Shown piece by piece: positions 45,520 through 56,255 of a stretch of 64,000 nucleotides of DNA. The stretch's first letter is position 1; each line of letters opens with the position of its first letter. This DNA comes from Aspidapion aeneum (taxonomy: Eukaryota; Arthropoda; Insecta; Coleoptera; Brentidae): the NCBI GenBank assembly GCA_963576565.1, contig OY755040.1:23440543-23504542 (forward strand), in the 5' to 3' direction. The position numbers were made by a program, and so were the translations under genes. The notes beneath the pieces were generated by a model, which saw only the letters and a list, made by a program, of their open reading frames with translations, was not told the origin of the DNA and searched no databases.

Positions 45520-45789
45520 GTTAGGATGACCATCAATAGAGAAGAGGGTCTGAGAAGCATGGTAGCCAGCATAGTTAAAATGCTAAGATGGGAGAAAACC
45601 ACCCGAAAATAAGACAAATAATATTGTCGATCTTAACGACTAGAAGTTAGTGATTGATTTCCTTGTTGCATGTCAATTAAGCAAAACAAACAAAATAATG
45701 TAATCATTGCTAGACGAAAGCGAATTCCAAACACTTAAATAGAAATACATGCAACAAAGGACTTTCAAGACACGCCCTTCATGTTAACA

Positions 45790-45840
45790 CACAGGAAAAG
45801 CTATACTGGCCATGGGGAAGCCTGCTTAGAAAGAGAATAA
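45790..45840 (+). pseudogene. Short piece of CR1-like reverse transcriptase in plus orientation
   Basis: GAAAAGCTATACTGGCCATG continuing to AAGCCTGCTT is the inverted counterpart of 52898-52940, where the minus strand reads EKAILAIGKPASS upstream of the RT motif. It lies at the left border of the transposon nest within exon-5 copy 4. Confidence 0.55.
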
Positions 45841-45844
45841 CGAA

Positions 45845-46088
45845 TTTAGCAGGTGTTTAGACATTACCTAATAGAAGCAAATTCTTCTCTTTATCCCCTC
45901 GAGCCTACTACGCAGATTTAAAAGAAAATACACTGTCGATGCTGTAACGAGAGCTTGTTTCTTCTCCCGCCAACTCTGGCGAATAATATCTCCTCTCTTC
46001 GATTTAACTTTTAGTTCATGGGCCGCTGAAATTTGCTGAGATCGGGGTAAACCTTTATGCTTCTATTCCTATCTAAACACTTGCTAAA
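45845..46088. mobile_element. Small TIR element, TTTAGCAGGTGTTTAGA ends
   Basis: TTTAGCAGGTGTTTAGACAT with ATAGAAGC at the left is answered by GCTTCTATTCCTATCTAAAC with ACTTGCTAAA at the right. The unit is 244 bp and CGA occurs close to both ends. Confidence 0.75.
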
Positions 46089-48477
46089 CGATTTTTTCTT
46101 TTTCTAGATAGATAGATAGATAATGTGGTTTATTGTCATAAAAAACAGTTGGTTTTGTGGACAAAGCGAAAAAAGTAAAACCAGTCACTATCACAAAAGG
46201 TTTGCTTATACTAAAATACATAACCTACACAAAAAAACCACATTAAACAGTCTAAAAGTTAATAATGCAATGTAAAATCTAAACAAAAACAATTTAAAAA
46301 AATTTAAAAAAATACATGTCACATTCTAACAATACTAGTTGGAATCAGGAATCAGAGTTCTTGTTTTTTTTTAGCCTCTCTTTTTTAGTTTCTTTTTTCA
46401 GGTGTATGGTCAAATATATAACCAAACCAAGCCAATCATTGTGTCAAAATCTGTCTTGATAATACTCTTCTAGACCATATTAACCCCTATCAACAAGTAA
46501 CATTGTAACCCTTTTTTTAAACATTTTTAGATTAGATGACATCTTAATGTTTTGAGGCAGATGATTAAACATTTTTATGCCATTGTAATAAATTGATTTG
46601 TGAACCAGAGTAGATTTCGGAATCGGAAGTTGCAAATCTCTCTGTTGAATAGATCTTGTGTTATATCCACTCGACAGACGAAGAAAATCACTTTGATGTG
46701 TGTATATAAGTTTCTAGAATATATAAAGATATGACTGTCAGTATTCTTCTAGACACGAACAAAGGCCTGCTTGACTTCCTAAAGTGAACATGGCACAAAT
46801 ACCGTATTGCCCGCTTTTGAAAAGCAAAAATTATTTGAATTAGTTGGTTGTTGGTGGAACCCCAGAAGGCAATGCCTTATTGTAGGTGGGACTCTATCAA
46901 AGCATGATAAACTGTTTTTCCAAACGCGGATCCGAGCTCGTTGACTGTTGTTTTCACTGCAAATTTCAAGTCAGAGTCAATTGTCAAGCCTAAGAATTTG
47001 CTGTGATCACGCTTTACCAGAGAATCACCCCCCACGCTAAGGTCATCTATACTGCATCTAAAACAAACTATATTAGTTTTATCAACATTTAAAGTTAACA
47101 GATTTGAATCAAACCACTCTTTAAGAAGTCCTATAAAATCATAGTTCTTAAAGTGTTAACATCACTACAAGTCCAGGGAATTGTAGTGTCAGAAGCGAAA
47201 TGGTGAAGATCATTAAAAAATATTAGAAAAAGGGGAGGTCCCAAGACCCCATTCAATATTTCCCGGTTTTGATGGCTGATCATTAACAATTGCTCGCTGT
47301 GTCCTTCCTTGTAAATATGACTTGAACCATGATAAAACTAGCCCCCTAATCCCCTAATGGTACAGTTTCTTAATGAACCCAAGTAACATTTCTTTATTTA
47401 TAGCAGAAGCTAAAAGGTTGCCAGCGCCTTTCCTTAAAACCATTAGTTTCAATGTTTGGTCGCTAGCACGTTCCCATTACGCTTATATACCCCTTAGACC
47501 TCCTAAATGGGACTCCCCAATTGGTGGTGGCAACCTATGTATTAAACTCATTATAAAACCATAAGAAATAAACGCTAGCTTCGCCCTCTAGCGGTTCCAC
47601 CAGTATAGAACCTTTTAGAGCCTAAAGCTATTATGCCAGGTTCTAAAAGCTAGGGTCACTGCATCCTGGAAGCCTGGCGTCCATGGGTAGCGACAAGCCC
47701 ACGTGACCTGCCTCGGAATTTCCATGGGCGACTCGTCAACTTACCTCGGAATAATTAGAGTACCTACACGCAATTTTTATACAATATTGTAAATTAACCT
47801 CGGAATTTTTAGAGTACCTACAATTTTTATAGAAGTTTGTAAAGCGATCTCAGAATTTTTAGAGTACCTACAGAATGTAAAATATTTTTAAAAAAATTAA
47901 AGACAATACTTATATTTTAGTTTTTGACCAACTTTTTATTCTTAAAATATAAATTAATACAAAAAAGACTACGAAACAACTTAATGCGTACACTTTTACT
48001 ATTTGATATAATATTAGTTATAGTACTTACCTACAATGATAAAAAATATCATTTCTGTGGGATTACTCTAAATTTTGCCTTTTTTGTAAATTTGTTATAG
48101 TTTCCAAAGTCATATTCCTGTGGTTCTGCCGTGCCTCCAATCAGGTAGACTTTGTGCAAAAACATGATTTTTTGAAAAATATTCCAAAATGTATTTTTGT
48201 ATTTAACATCGATATCAGTAAGTAAGTCTTTATTTTTAAAATAACATACAGTCTCTTAAAAGTTCCTTGGATTTGGTATCATAACATTTAACGGCATTGT
48301 TAGAGTTATATTACTTAAATATTAAGCCAAGTAAAACAAACAAACCTATCGAAACTTTAAGCCTCCAAGTAAACCTCACTCTAAAGTAGGAATGTTCAGG
48401 AAGCCAAAATAGTTTTTAATGGTACCTAGTCCTAATACTACACTTTCGATATTTTAATTTGATGTCCTATGTACATA

Positions 48478-48745
48478 CCATGTACGTTTGAAGTACGTAC
48501 ATTTTACGTTTAAGTGGAAGTACCTAGTACGAGTTTTTTACGTATATAGTACGTACAAAATACGTCGAATGTACGTATATAGTACGTACTTCAGTACGTC
48601 CATAGTACGTACAAATCGAAGGAAAATAATGGCTAAAATTACGTCCCTAGGATGTAAATATATGGTCCAAAAATGTACGTACTATGTACGTATACTACTA
48701 CGCAGAGTTACGTACTATGTACGTACACAGTACGTACTTGTGCTG
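48478..48745. repeat. Cluster of palindromic TACGTAC words
   Basis: More than a dozen GTACGTAC or TACGTA words occur within about 270 bp, spaced irregularly. Confidence 0.85.
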
Positions 48746-48798
48746 TCTGGGTAGAGTGTGAAACCAAACCGAAACAGATTTCCGAAAAATATGTTATT

Positions 48799-48900
48799 CT
48801 AACCTTTCTCAATTGAGCGCAAACATGTGATTTGGGGACAGTTTTTTGGTGGAAGTATCTGGACCGGTTAGAATACGTTTGCGATCAATTGAGAAAGGTT
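48799..48900. repeat. Foldback with CTTTCTCAATTGA arms
   Basis: AACCTTTCTCAATTGAGCGC at the left and the inverted GATCAATTGAGAAAGGTT at the right enclose a short loop with GGGGACAGTTTTTTGG. Confidence 0.8.
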
Positions 48901-48904
48901 AGGA

Positions 48905-49580
48905 AAACACCAATTGATCACAAATTTTCCTTCGAAAAAATTTCTTTGAGACAAATCTCCGGTCAAAAAAACATGTGATCCAACAAATTTCCGTTTGAAC
49001 AAGTGGTTTTCGAACAAATTTCCAATCAAAAAAACTGTTTTCAAACAAATTTCCGTTCGAAGAAAATGTTTTGAATAAATTTGCGTTCAAAGAAATGGTT
49101 TTCGAACAAATTTCCGTTCAAAAAAATGGTTTTCGAACAAATTTCCGTTCGAAAAATTGTTTTTGAACAAATTTATATTCGAAGAAACTCTTTTTGCAAA
49201 ATAGGTTTTTAAAGAAATTTCCGTTTGAAAAAAATGTTTTCGTCAAATTTCCATTCGAAGAAACTGTTTTCGAAGAAATTTGCATTCGAAGAAACTGTTT
49301 TCAAACAAATTTCCGTTCAAAGAAAATGTTTTTGAACAAATTTCCGTTTGAAGAAATGGTTTTCGAACAAATTTCCGGTCGAAAAAATGTTTTTGAACAA
49401 ATTTATATTCGAAGAAACTCTTTTTGCAAAATAGGTTTTTGAAGAAATTTCCGTTTGAAAAAAATGTTTCCGTCAAATTTCCATTCGAAGAAACTTTTTT
49501 CGAACAAATTTCCGTTTAAAGAAACTGTTTTCGAAATAATTTCCGTTCAAAAAAACTGTTTTCGACAAATTTCTGTGTCG
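48905..49580. repeat. 36-bp minisatellite (about 18 units)
   Basis: The unit resembles GAACAAATTTCCGTTC with AAAGAAACTGTTTTC. Because 36 is a multiple of three, long frames translate it into 12-residue repeats on both strands; these are not genes. Confidence 0.9.
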
Positions 49581-49780
49581 CTACCCAAAAAAAAAACTGG
49601 AGATGGTAAAAAATTTTTTCTTATGCCTTGAATTTTTAGATTGTTGAATACTTTTTACCTTCCTAGCCCGTGCAACATTGACTAGAGAAGGTATTGCATT
49701 CGAGGAAAAAAATATTTTTGAGATGACGGCGAAAATGTGTTATTTGGGTGTATTTGGACTTATCTTAGCAATATCGGCGT

Positions 49781-49868
49781 GACTGTGTGTGTGTCTCTGT
49801 GTGCGCGTGTTGTGTACGTGTATGTATGTGTGCGTGTATGTACGTCAGGTGTGTGTGTGCCTCTGTGT
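49781..49868. repeat. GT-rich simple-sequence tract
   Basis: Degenerate (GT)n with interruptions, for example GACTGTGTGTGTGTCTCTG. Confidence 0.9.
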
Positions 49869-50479
49869 CTATGGTAAAGCCTTTTTTTACAATTACAGCT
49901 ACTTTCGATTTTTTGTTTGGACCTTTTGTTTTACAATCTTCTCTATTTCGACCTTTTATACTTTCGACTTTTTGTATTTTCGACGTTTTATTCGTCGCCC
50001 GCAATTTTTTTGGACATCGTAATCAAATAATAGTAGGTAGATTATAAACCTGGGGACTGCAGTGTTTACTTTTAATCCTGCGGCAAGGTTTTTCAAGCCC
50101 GACCGGAAGGACGGCTATAATTTGCTAAGTGATTAAAAAGGACTTTAATGCCAATGTCTATAAACTAAAAATCATAATAATCATAAAATAAATAAATATT
50201 AAACCACTTACTCCGGTACTCTAGTTTAACCATGTCAACCCCCGGTATATAATAATACAGTGGGCAGTGATAGTTTTCATTTACTTGGTGAGCTTTGGGC
50301 GTTGCTATGGCATGACATAAAACAAAAGTCAGTCAGATGATAACAAACATTGAAAAAATGTGAAAAATAATATTTATTTCATAAAACACTAAATAGGTTT
50401 AGTCGAGAAAACGTTTGAGTTATATTTCTTATAGATGGAATAAACGAGGGAGCAAAGAATAAAGCCTATTCCTAATTTG

Positions 50480-50730
50480 AGATGGACATTGAAAAAGCCA
50501 CCGAAGAAAGCAGCTTTCAGATTGCCGAAAATGATGCAATAAAAAGAATGTGAATATTTCACCGAAAAGGTATTCCTGGTTTACATCCTGGAGAAGTCTA
50601 AAAAGTTAAATGCTTCGTTTATATCGAGGCAATATTCTATGCCAAAGGACACAATAATACTCGAAATCAACCAAGTCATCAGCAAAGTGCAGTAAACTTA
50701 CGCCAAGCTGGAAGCAACAGAATAACCGTT
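50480..50730 (+). pseudogene. Possible coding remnant inside the 3650-bp element
   Basis: ATGGACATTGAAAAAGCCAC opens a frame reading MDIEKATEESSFQIAENDAI before a TGA, after which the same frame continues with codon-like text (FHRKGIPGLHPGEV) broken by further stops. I do not recognise the family; it could be cargo or the relic of a transposase. Confidence 0.25.
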
Positions 50731-51072
50731 ATCGTGTATTTTGATAACTTTTTGTTTTTTGTATTTTAATAAAATAAAATGATTAAAAAAACCTACATTT
50801 TACTTACATACTTTTAATCACTGGGGATAAAAAATACTATATTATAAGTCCATGAAAAAAGGGATTAAACGGACACTTTTATGCTCTAGAGTGCATAAAG
50901 AAGTTTATTAAATGATACAAAGACCAACAGTAGTTCTATATATTTTAAAACATGTCAACTAATTTTTGGTTTCTTGCGCTGTGTGTAATCAATATTGAAA
51001 TCATAAAAAACTTAGTTTTTATTCGACAGTCTGAGAAAGAATTATTTTAATGGTTTGTTTATTTGGACAGTC

Positions 51073-51075
<3 letters not shown>

Positions 51076-51130
<55 letters not shown>
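51076..51130. repeat. (TA)n microsatellite
   Basis: About 27 perfect units. Confidence 0.95.
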
Positions 51131-51132
<2 letters not shown>

Positions 51133-52940
51133 GAGTGTGGCGGACAGTTCTTTATGTAACATTTGTAAACCATTTTATTTTTTTGAACACAAAAAAAGCT
51201 ACGCTCCTGACAGTGTCAAATTCGTCATATAACCAAAAATATTTAGCTGTCGTGTCGCTACCCTAAGAAGACACTACGTCTTCGTGATGCAGTGACCCTA
51301 CTAAAAGCAACTCAGAAACGTCCTCTATCCTGTTATAAAACTAGATTTGGTAATTTGGTATCCTGGCAATTCTGTTGAATACCATAATACCTTTAGAGTA
51401 AATAATTTTTCCTATAAAAGCTTTAGCGATATTTTAGATTCACAATGGCTATATAAAATAATTTAGGTCATAAAATTGCCAAAAATGTCAGAGTCCCAAA
51501 ATTATTGTATCACATAAAAATATACCTATATATGAGGAGTTTGTCGTTTTGTGGATCATCAAATTGCCTGCCACTTATTTTTCTGATAAAATCGTATCTG
51601 AAAAGCTCTCAAAACAAGCGCGCCAGCTCACAAATGCTTTTTAATAGTTTTCTGATAACTAAATAACAAATGTTTAAAATAAATAAAAAATAATTTACAC
51701 TATTCACCATTAAAAAAGTCTGTTTGGTTTACATAAATCAAAATTAAAGTAAAATTATTGTTAAAAAACACTGCTAAAACGACTAGATAAATATTTTCTG
51801 TTTACAATATTTTTAAAATAATTCTATATACGCCATTATCGTTTTATAGTGGTCACTTGGTTTTATTTGTTACTCTATCGCAACAAGGATTTTTGAGTGC
51901 GCTTATGAAACCAATAAAAAAGAGAAGGTGAACATAGTGAACATAACCTCACTTAAATTTTTTGTATTTGTTTTTTAAAGTGTTGTGTTAAATTTAAATG
52001 TTTTTTATCGTGCAATTTGCACACAATCAGGAGGGCCAATGCAATGATATCCGTTGTGCCTGCAGGTTGGAGGGAAACCTCTTATATTGGCCGTTTAAAC
52101 AGGCCTTATCTAGGCTTGGGTGCCCTACCCAGGAGGATGATAAATAATCAATCTTGCAATAGGTAGGTACCAATCTGTACTAGTACTAGTAAAAACTAAA
52201 ATACGACAGTATTTATTTACTTCTGTTAGAACCCTTAAGGAAACAAAGTTTTATATGACCTCCTATTTAAATAATATTTAATATGCAGCTATGGGTAACC
52301 ATAAATACAAAAGAATTAAGTTTACCTTTAAGCCTTCCAATAAAACCGGTTTAAAATGCCTAAAAGTAATGGCAAAAACCAAAAGTCTAAAGTTTATATT
52401 TACCACTCTTAAAAACCTTAAGGAAACTAGGTTCTATATGGCCGCCTATATAATCATATTTACTATTAAACTACTGGTAACTACAAAAACAAAAGGATAT
52501 AAGGCTCTATTATAAAACACTTTTGTTATGACCTAAAGTAATGAAAAAAACTAAAAGACCAATGTTTATATTTATTTATTTTTAAAAACTTTAGGTAAAA
52601 GGGTTTTATAAGACCATCTTTATAAATCAGAAATCAATAAAACCAAAAGTATCTAAAAGGAACAGAAGAACACTTTTTGGTTGTATAACACCTCTTTAGG
52701 TAATTGGCAATATAAATTACCTTTTTGTAGCCAAATTGATCCTAAAAGCCATAACAGCACCCTCTAAATAACCTTGGAACAAAATTAATAAAACCTTGAG
52801 TGGTAATAATGTTATTTGGGTATAGAATGATTTACACAATCGAAGGCTTTAGCCAGATCACAAAAACCCGCGGCGGATACGTTAGACCTATTTAAAGAGG
52901 AAGCAGGCTTCCCTATTGCCAGTATAGCTTTCTCCAAGAT

Positions 52941-53570
52941 AATATATAGTTAATATTAAGAAGAGGCTCAAAGAAGCATGGTTGCCAGCATAGTTAAAAT
53001 GTTTAAGGGTCGATATCAGTCTGATGGCAAATAATAAGACATGATAAGATAAGATTTAAGTGTCAATAAGAATAACAAACAAAATAATCAAATCATAGCC
53101 AGATTTATAATAGAAAGAAAACAAACATGATCTTAGGACACTCGTATTCATGAATAATGTCACATAAAGTTCCCCAGATTCAAATCATTCGGTTCTTTGC
53201 CCATTTTTATCTTCCTAGCCCGCGCAGCAATGGCTAGAAAAGGTATGATTTTCGATGATAATTTTTTTTGGGATAACGCAATAAATTAATTTCTCATTAA
53301 TCAATTAACATCACAGAAAGATAGATAGATGTTAGTTCACCTTGCAAAATTATTCTCATCGCTTACGGAGGATACCTAAGAGTCAACCCCGATCAACGCG
53401 TGCCGTGTACGTGTTAACGGCACAAGACAGGAAAGGATGGGCCGAAATTGCATTGTTGTCATGTTTGCTTTAATTTCAGTTGCGACATCATTAATGAATC
53501 AGAGTACGCATAGATCAAATGATCAGCAATAGAGGGTGCATGATTGGTAGATATTATTGCAGTAACTGGA
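52941..53570 (+). pseudogene. Remaining parts of exon-5 copies 4 and 5
   Basis: 52950-53085 continues copy 4 (AAGAAGAGGCTCAAAGAAGC with ATGGTTGCCAGCATAGTTAA, then ATAAGACA). 53085-53165 resembles the start of another copy (ATCAAATCATAGCCAGATTT), and 53518-53562 (GATCAGCAATAGAGGGTGCA) resembles the ATCAATAGAGGGAGCATGATGG part of exon 5. Between them lies a CTTCCTAGCCCGCGCAGCAA repeat (about 53213). Confidence 0.6.
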
Positions 53571-53921
53571 TAATTTTTTTTCATTATAACTTTTGAACTA
53601 TATCATCGATTTTAATGGGACAAACTGCACTTGACAGAGGATGAATCAGAGTACCTTGTTGTGCGTGGCAAGAACGCAGCTTTTTCACTATTTAAAAAAA
53701 ATATTAAAACATTCACAACACAAGAATAAACGAGCATCTTTGAAGGGTACATTTTAATTTCATCCGCCATCTTGGACTTTGAGATGGCGGCAAAAAAATA
53801 CATTTAATCGAAACTCCGATTAATTATCTATCAAGTGCAGTTTGTCCCATGAAAATCGATTGTATAGCTCAAAAGTTATAACGAAAAAAAAATTGTCCGG
53901 TTTTTTTTTGGCCCACCCGGT
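53570..53921. mobile_element. Miniature element with long inverted arms, CCGGGTGGGCC end
   Basis: The right arm ends TTTTTTTGGCCCACCCGG. Both arms contain ATAACTTTTGA, ATCGATTTT and ATGGGACAAACTGCACTTG in inverted orientation. The terminal bases of the left arm are missing. A single arm of this family is in intron 1 (29434-29520). Confidence 0.75.
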
Positions 53922-55610
53922 ATAGTAACTTTTCACTGCCATATTCAATAAGTTTCTCCGTAAATCCGTAAAGTGATTCATTTGTCTGTCTTTTAGACCT
54001 TAGCACTTCAACCGACTGAACGAATTTGTATGCGTTTTTTTTTCTGTTGATATACCAGTTTTTGCTTGTTTGGTGGAAATTAGCGCTCCAGTTTCGCAGG
54101 TATAATTAGTATTCTTTCCTCAGATGTCATGCAATTTTGTCAAGTAAATTTTAAACTCCTATTCATATTTTCTTTTTATTTAAATTGTTAAAAGCTTTTC
54201 TCCACGTCTTAAAATGCTCTCTATTTTTTACAACATAAACATTTGTTTATTAATTTATTGTCAAGTAGATTTTAAATTACTATCGCCAAATATTTCTTTT
54301 ATTTAAATTTAACTTTTTTTCCAGTCTCTACAGTTTTTTTTGAAGCTTTGAGCAAGAGTTAATCGTACTTTTCGTACAATAGGGATAAAAAGTGCATTTT
54401 TCCCTTATTTTTGCGTATGTTTTTAATGAAAAAAAAAATGTGTACACCGAAAATGTGTATTTAGCAATCTCGTCGTGATGTCTGTCCGTGTCTGGCTCTA
54501 TGTCTGCCCGGTCACGAGAGCTCCAGAACCGCTGTACCAATTTTCATGAGATTTTTGTGAAAAATAGTATTCGACACTGTGACGAGCTGATTAGATTTTG
54601 ATCAAAATCCATTAATGCTAATGAGTTTAAAAATTGAAAAAATGCTAACTTTTTAAGGGTTTTTCGGAATATAGTAGAACGCAGTTTTCGCAATATTTGT
54701 GTTATAACCAAAAACTTCGTTGGAGCTTTCGTTTTTGAGATATTTACAAAAAAACTGTTTTTACGGCTGATATAGCGAGGAGTGTGCTAATGGGCTAATT
54801 ATTGGGATATTATAAAGTTAAAAAAAAAAGAAGAAATACGGAAAAATTGTCTAAAAATGCGATCACTTACTGCGTTCGTTCTACAAACTTTTCGTCTTGG
54901 GATAAAAAGTGCCGCTTTTAACCCTTGCTACATAAAAGTTATACTATTTTTGTTTTATTTTGTTCAATTGCTTTATTAGGCTTAGCTTTTAATATTTATA
55001 CACTATTATTTACTGTTAGTTCTTCTCTTCTGATTTTAGGCATTTTCTTACCTTCCTAGCTCATCGGGCAATGGCAAAAAGTATTGTTTTCGTTAAAAAT
55101 ATTTTTTTTTAAATAAGGTTTAGAATACAATACATATTTGGTTTTGTACTGAACCGATTTTTATTAAATTTTTAGGAAAAATTATCCAAAAGTCTTTTAC
55201 CCTAAGAGCTGAAAACTCGTTTCAAAATACACCATTGCTAAGAGTAGTTAAACGGTTAAAAAATTAACAAAATTTTTTTCAAGGTTTGTAAAAATATGAG
55301 ATTTTTGGATGATAAATATTAATTTAAAATAATTTTTTTTAAAGGGACTCGAGAAAAAGCATTTTTCTTTACAAAAATTGTCACTTTACAGGCAGGTCCT
55401 TTTCGAAAACTTTTCGGTCTGATCAGGGATAGTCAATTTGATGACAAATGTCATTAAGGCAATGATTATGTTCACAGAGCATTAGTTTCTGAGATAAATA
55501 AGTTAAAAGCTGTGTTAGATCCGTAATGTTTGAATTTATATTTTGTAGGTAAATTTTTTTATATTTAATATTAAAAGTTGCAATTTTTCTAAATTCTAAA
55601 TATTTTAATT
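53922..55610. other. No gene; dispersed repeats
   Basis: ACCTTCCTAGCTCATCGGGC (about 55050), CTTCCTAGCCCGCGCAGCAA (53213) and CCTTCCTAGCCCGTGCAACA (49660) belong to one family. About 54470-54560 has a CTGTCCGTGTCTGGC and CCGCTGTACCAATTTTCATG text of a kind common in insect repeats. Confidence 0.45.
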
Positions 55611-55611
55611 A

Positions 55612-56255
55612 TACAGTATCTAGCTAAGTTGGAACCATATGAAAAACTTTTTTATTATTAATTTTATGAAGAATAACTTTATTCTTCATAAAAAGTTCTG
55701 CATGTTCTAAAACGTAAAATAAAATCATCGGATATAATTTTTTTTTATTTATATACGATATATTGACAATATTCAAAATAGCTATTAAGAAAAGTTGAAC
55801 AGAATTAAAAACCACGTCTAAATATACAACCAGATCCATTTATAATGAAAAGTGAGCTTTTAGTTATGTTTTATTCATTTTTTTACATAATAAGTTGAAA
55901 AGTTCATAATGCCACCTTTTTATGTGTAAATTCTAAGGCGTTTTGACGTCCAACATGTACATTTGAACAAATAAAAAAAACTTTTTTAATGTAAATGAAT
56001 GAAATTGTATATTTAAACATGGTTTTTAGTTGTAATCATCTTTTCTTAACAATTTTCAATATTGTCAAAAATTAAGGTACTTTTCTCTTTGGCAAAATTC
56101 ATATTTTTTTTACCAACCTTGTATACGACTAAAACCATTTGATATCATATGATTGTATTTTAAGTTTTAGGATATGCAGAACTTCTTATAAAAAAATATT
56201 TCTAAATTAATAAAAAAGTTTTCCATATGGTTCCAAGTTAGCTAGACATACTGTA
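55612..56255. mobile_element. Tc1/mariner-like non-autonomous element, 640 bp
   Basis: The element is 55614-56253 between TA and TA. The ends CAGTATCTAGCTAAGTTGGA and CAGTATGTCTAGCTAACTTG (reverse complement of the right end) continue as inverted arms of over 50 bp (GGAACCATATG, AAACTTTTTTATTA). No transposase frame remains. Confidence 0.88.

Larger units (their letters stand above)
44398..45790 (+). pseudogene. Tandem degenerate copies of exon 5
   Basis: Copy 2 starts at about 44398 (ATCATGCCTAGACTTAGAAA, compare ATCATGGACAGACCTAGAAA in exon 5), is interrupted by the small element 44489-44550, and resumes to about 44700 (GGCTCTGAGAAGCATGGTAG ... TCGATCTTGACGACTAG). Copy 3 (about 44736-45700) is interrupted by mariner. 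Copy 4 begins at about 45700. Copies 2-4 share differences from exon 5, such as AGCATGGTAGCCAGCATAGT and an added GAC before the stop, so they were probably copied from one another after a first duplication. Frames are broken. Confidence 0.75.
47643..51308. mobile_element. 3650-bp TIR element with 8-bp target duplication CTAAAAGC
   Basis: The element is 47651-51300. It starts TAGGGTCACTGCATC and ends GATGCAGTGACCCTA (15-base perfect inverted repeat). CTAAAAGC is duplicated at 47643-47650 and 51301-51308 and occurs once at the matching place in copy 1 of the host element. The TIR and 8-bp duplication suggest hAT. Internal GGGTAGCGACA motifs occur near 47685 and, inverted, near 49574 and 51250. 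The inside holds a TACGTA-rich cluster, a foldback, a 36-bp minisatellite, a GT-rich tract and a long (TA)n, but no recognised transposase. Confidence 0.9.
47378..52820 (-). mobile_element. Copy 2 (inverted) of the CCCAAGTAACATT element, itself split by a 3650-bp element
   Basis: 47378-47650 and 51301-52820 together are the reverse complement of copy 1 (41482-43391). Removing 47378-52820 restores the reading frame of the surrounding reverse transcriptase, which is direct proof of insertion. TA is present at its right end but not exactly at the left. Confidence 0.82.
46105..52940 (-). mobile_element. CR1/L2-like non-LTR retrotransposon, interrupted by a nested insertion
   Basis: On the minus strand, 52940-52821 reads EKAILAIGKP, then GFCDLAKAFDCVNHSI, the reverse transcriptase motif F-C-D-L-x-K-A-F-D. 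After the 5.4-kb insertion (47378-52820) the same frame resumes with FIKKLYH, GIRGLVLSWFKSYLQGR and a damaged GVLGPPLFLIFFNDL box. A thumb region follows (KFLGLTIDSDLKFAVKTTV, AFWGSTNN, then IRYLC-like text with frameshifts). The 3' end at 46105-46124 is a (TATC)n tail, as in CR1/L2-type elements. The catalytic A/F-x-D-D box is lost and several stops are present. Confidence 0.72.

Noticed and set aside
48905..49580. Regular spaced repeats that look at first like a CRISPR array or a repeat protein
   Set aside because: The 36-bp unit is contiguous with no unique spacers, the genome is eukaryotic, and both strands are open because the unit length is a multiple of three.
55624..55839. 71-residue minus-strand frame
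   Set aside because: It lies entirely within the non-autonomous Tc1/mariner-like element and partly translates its inverted arm.
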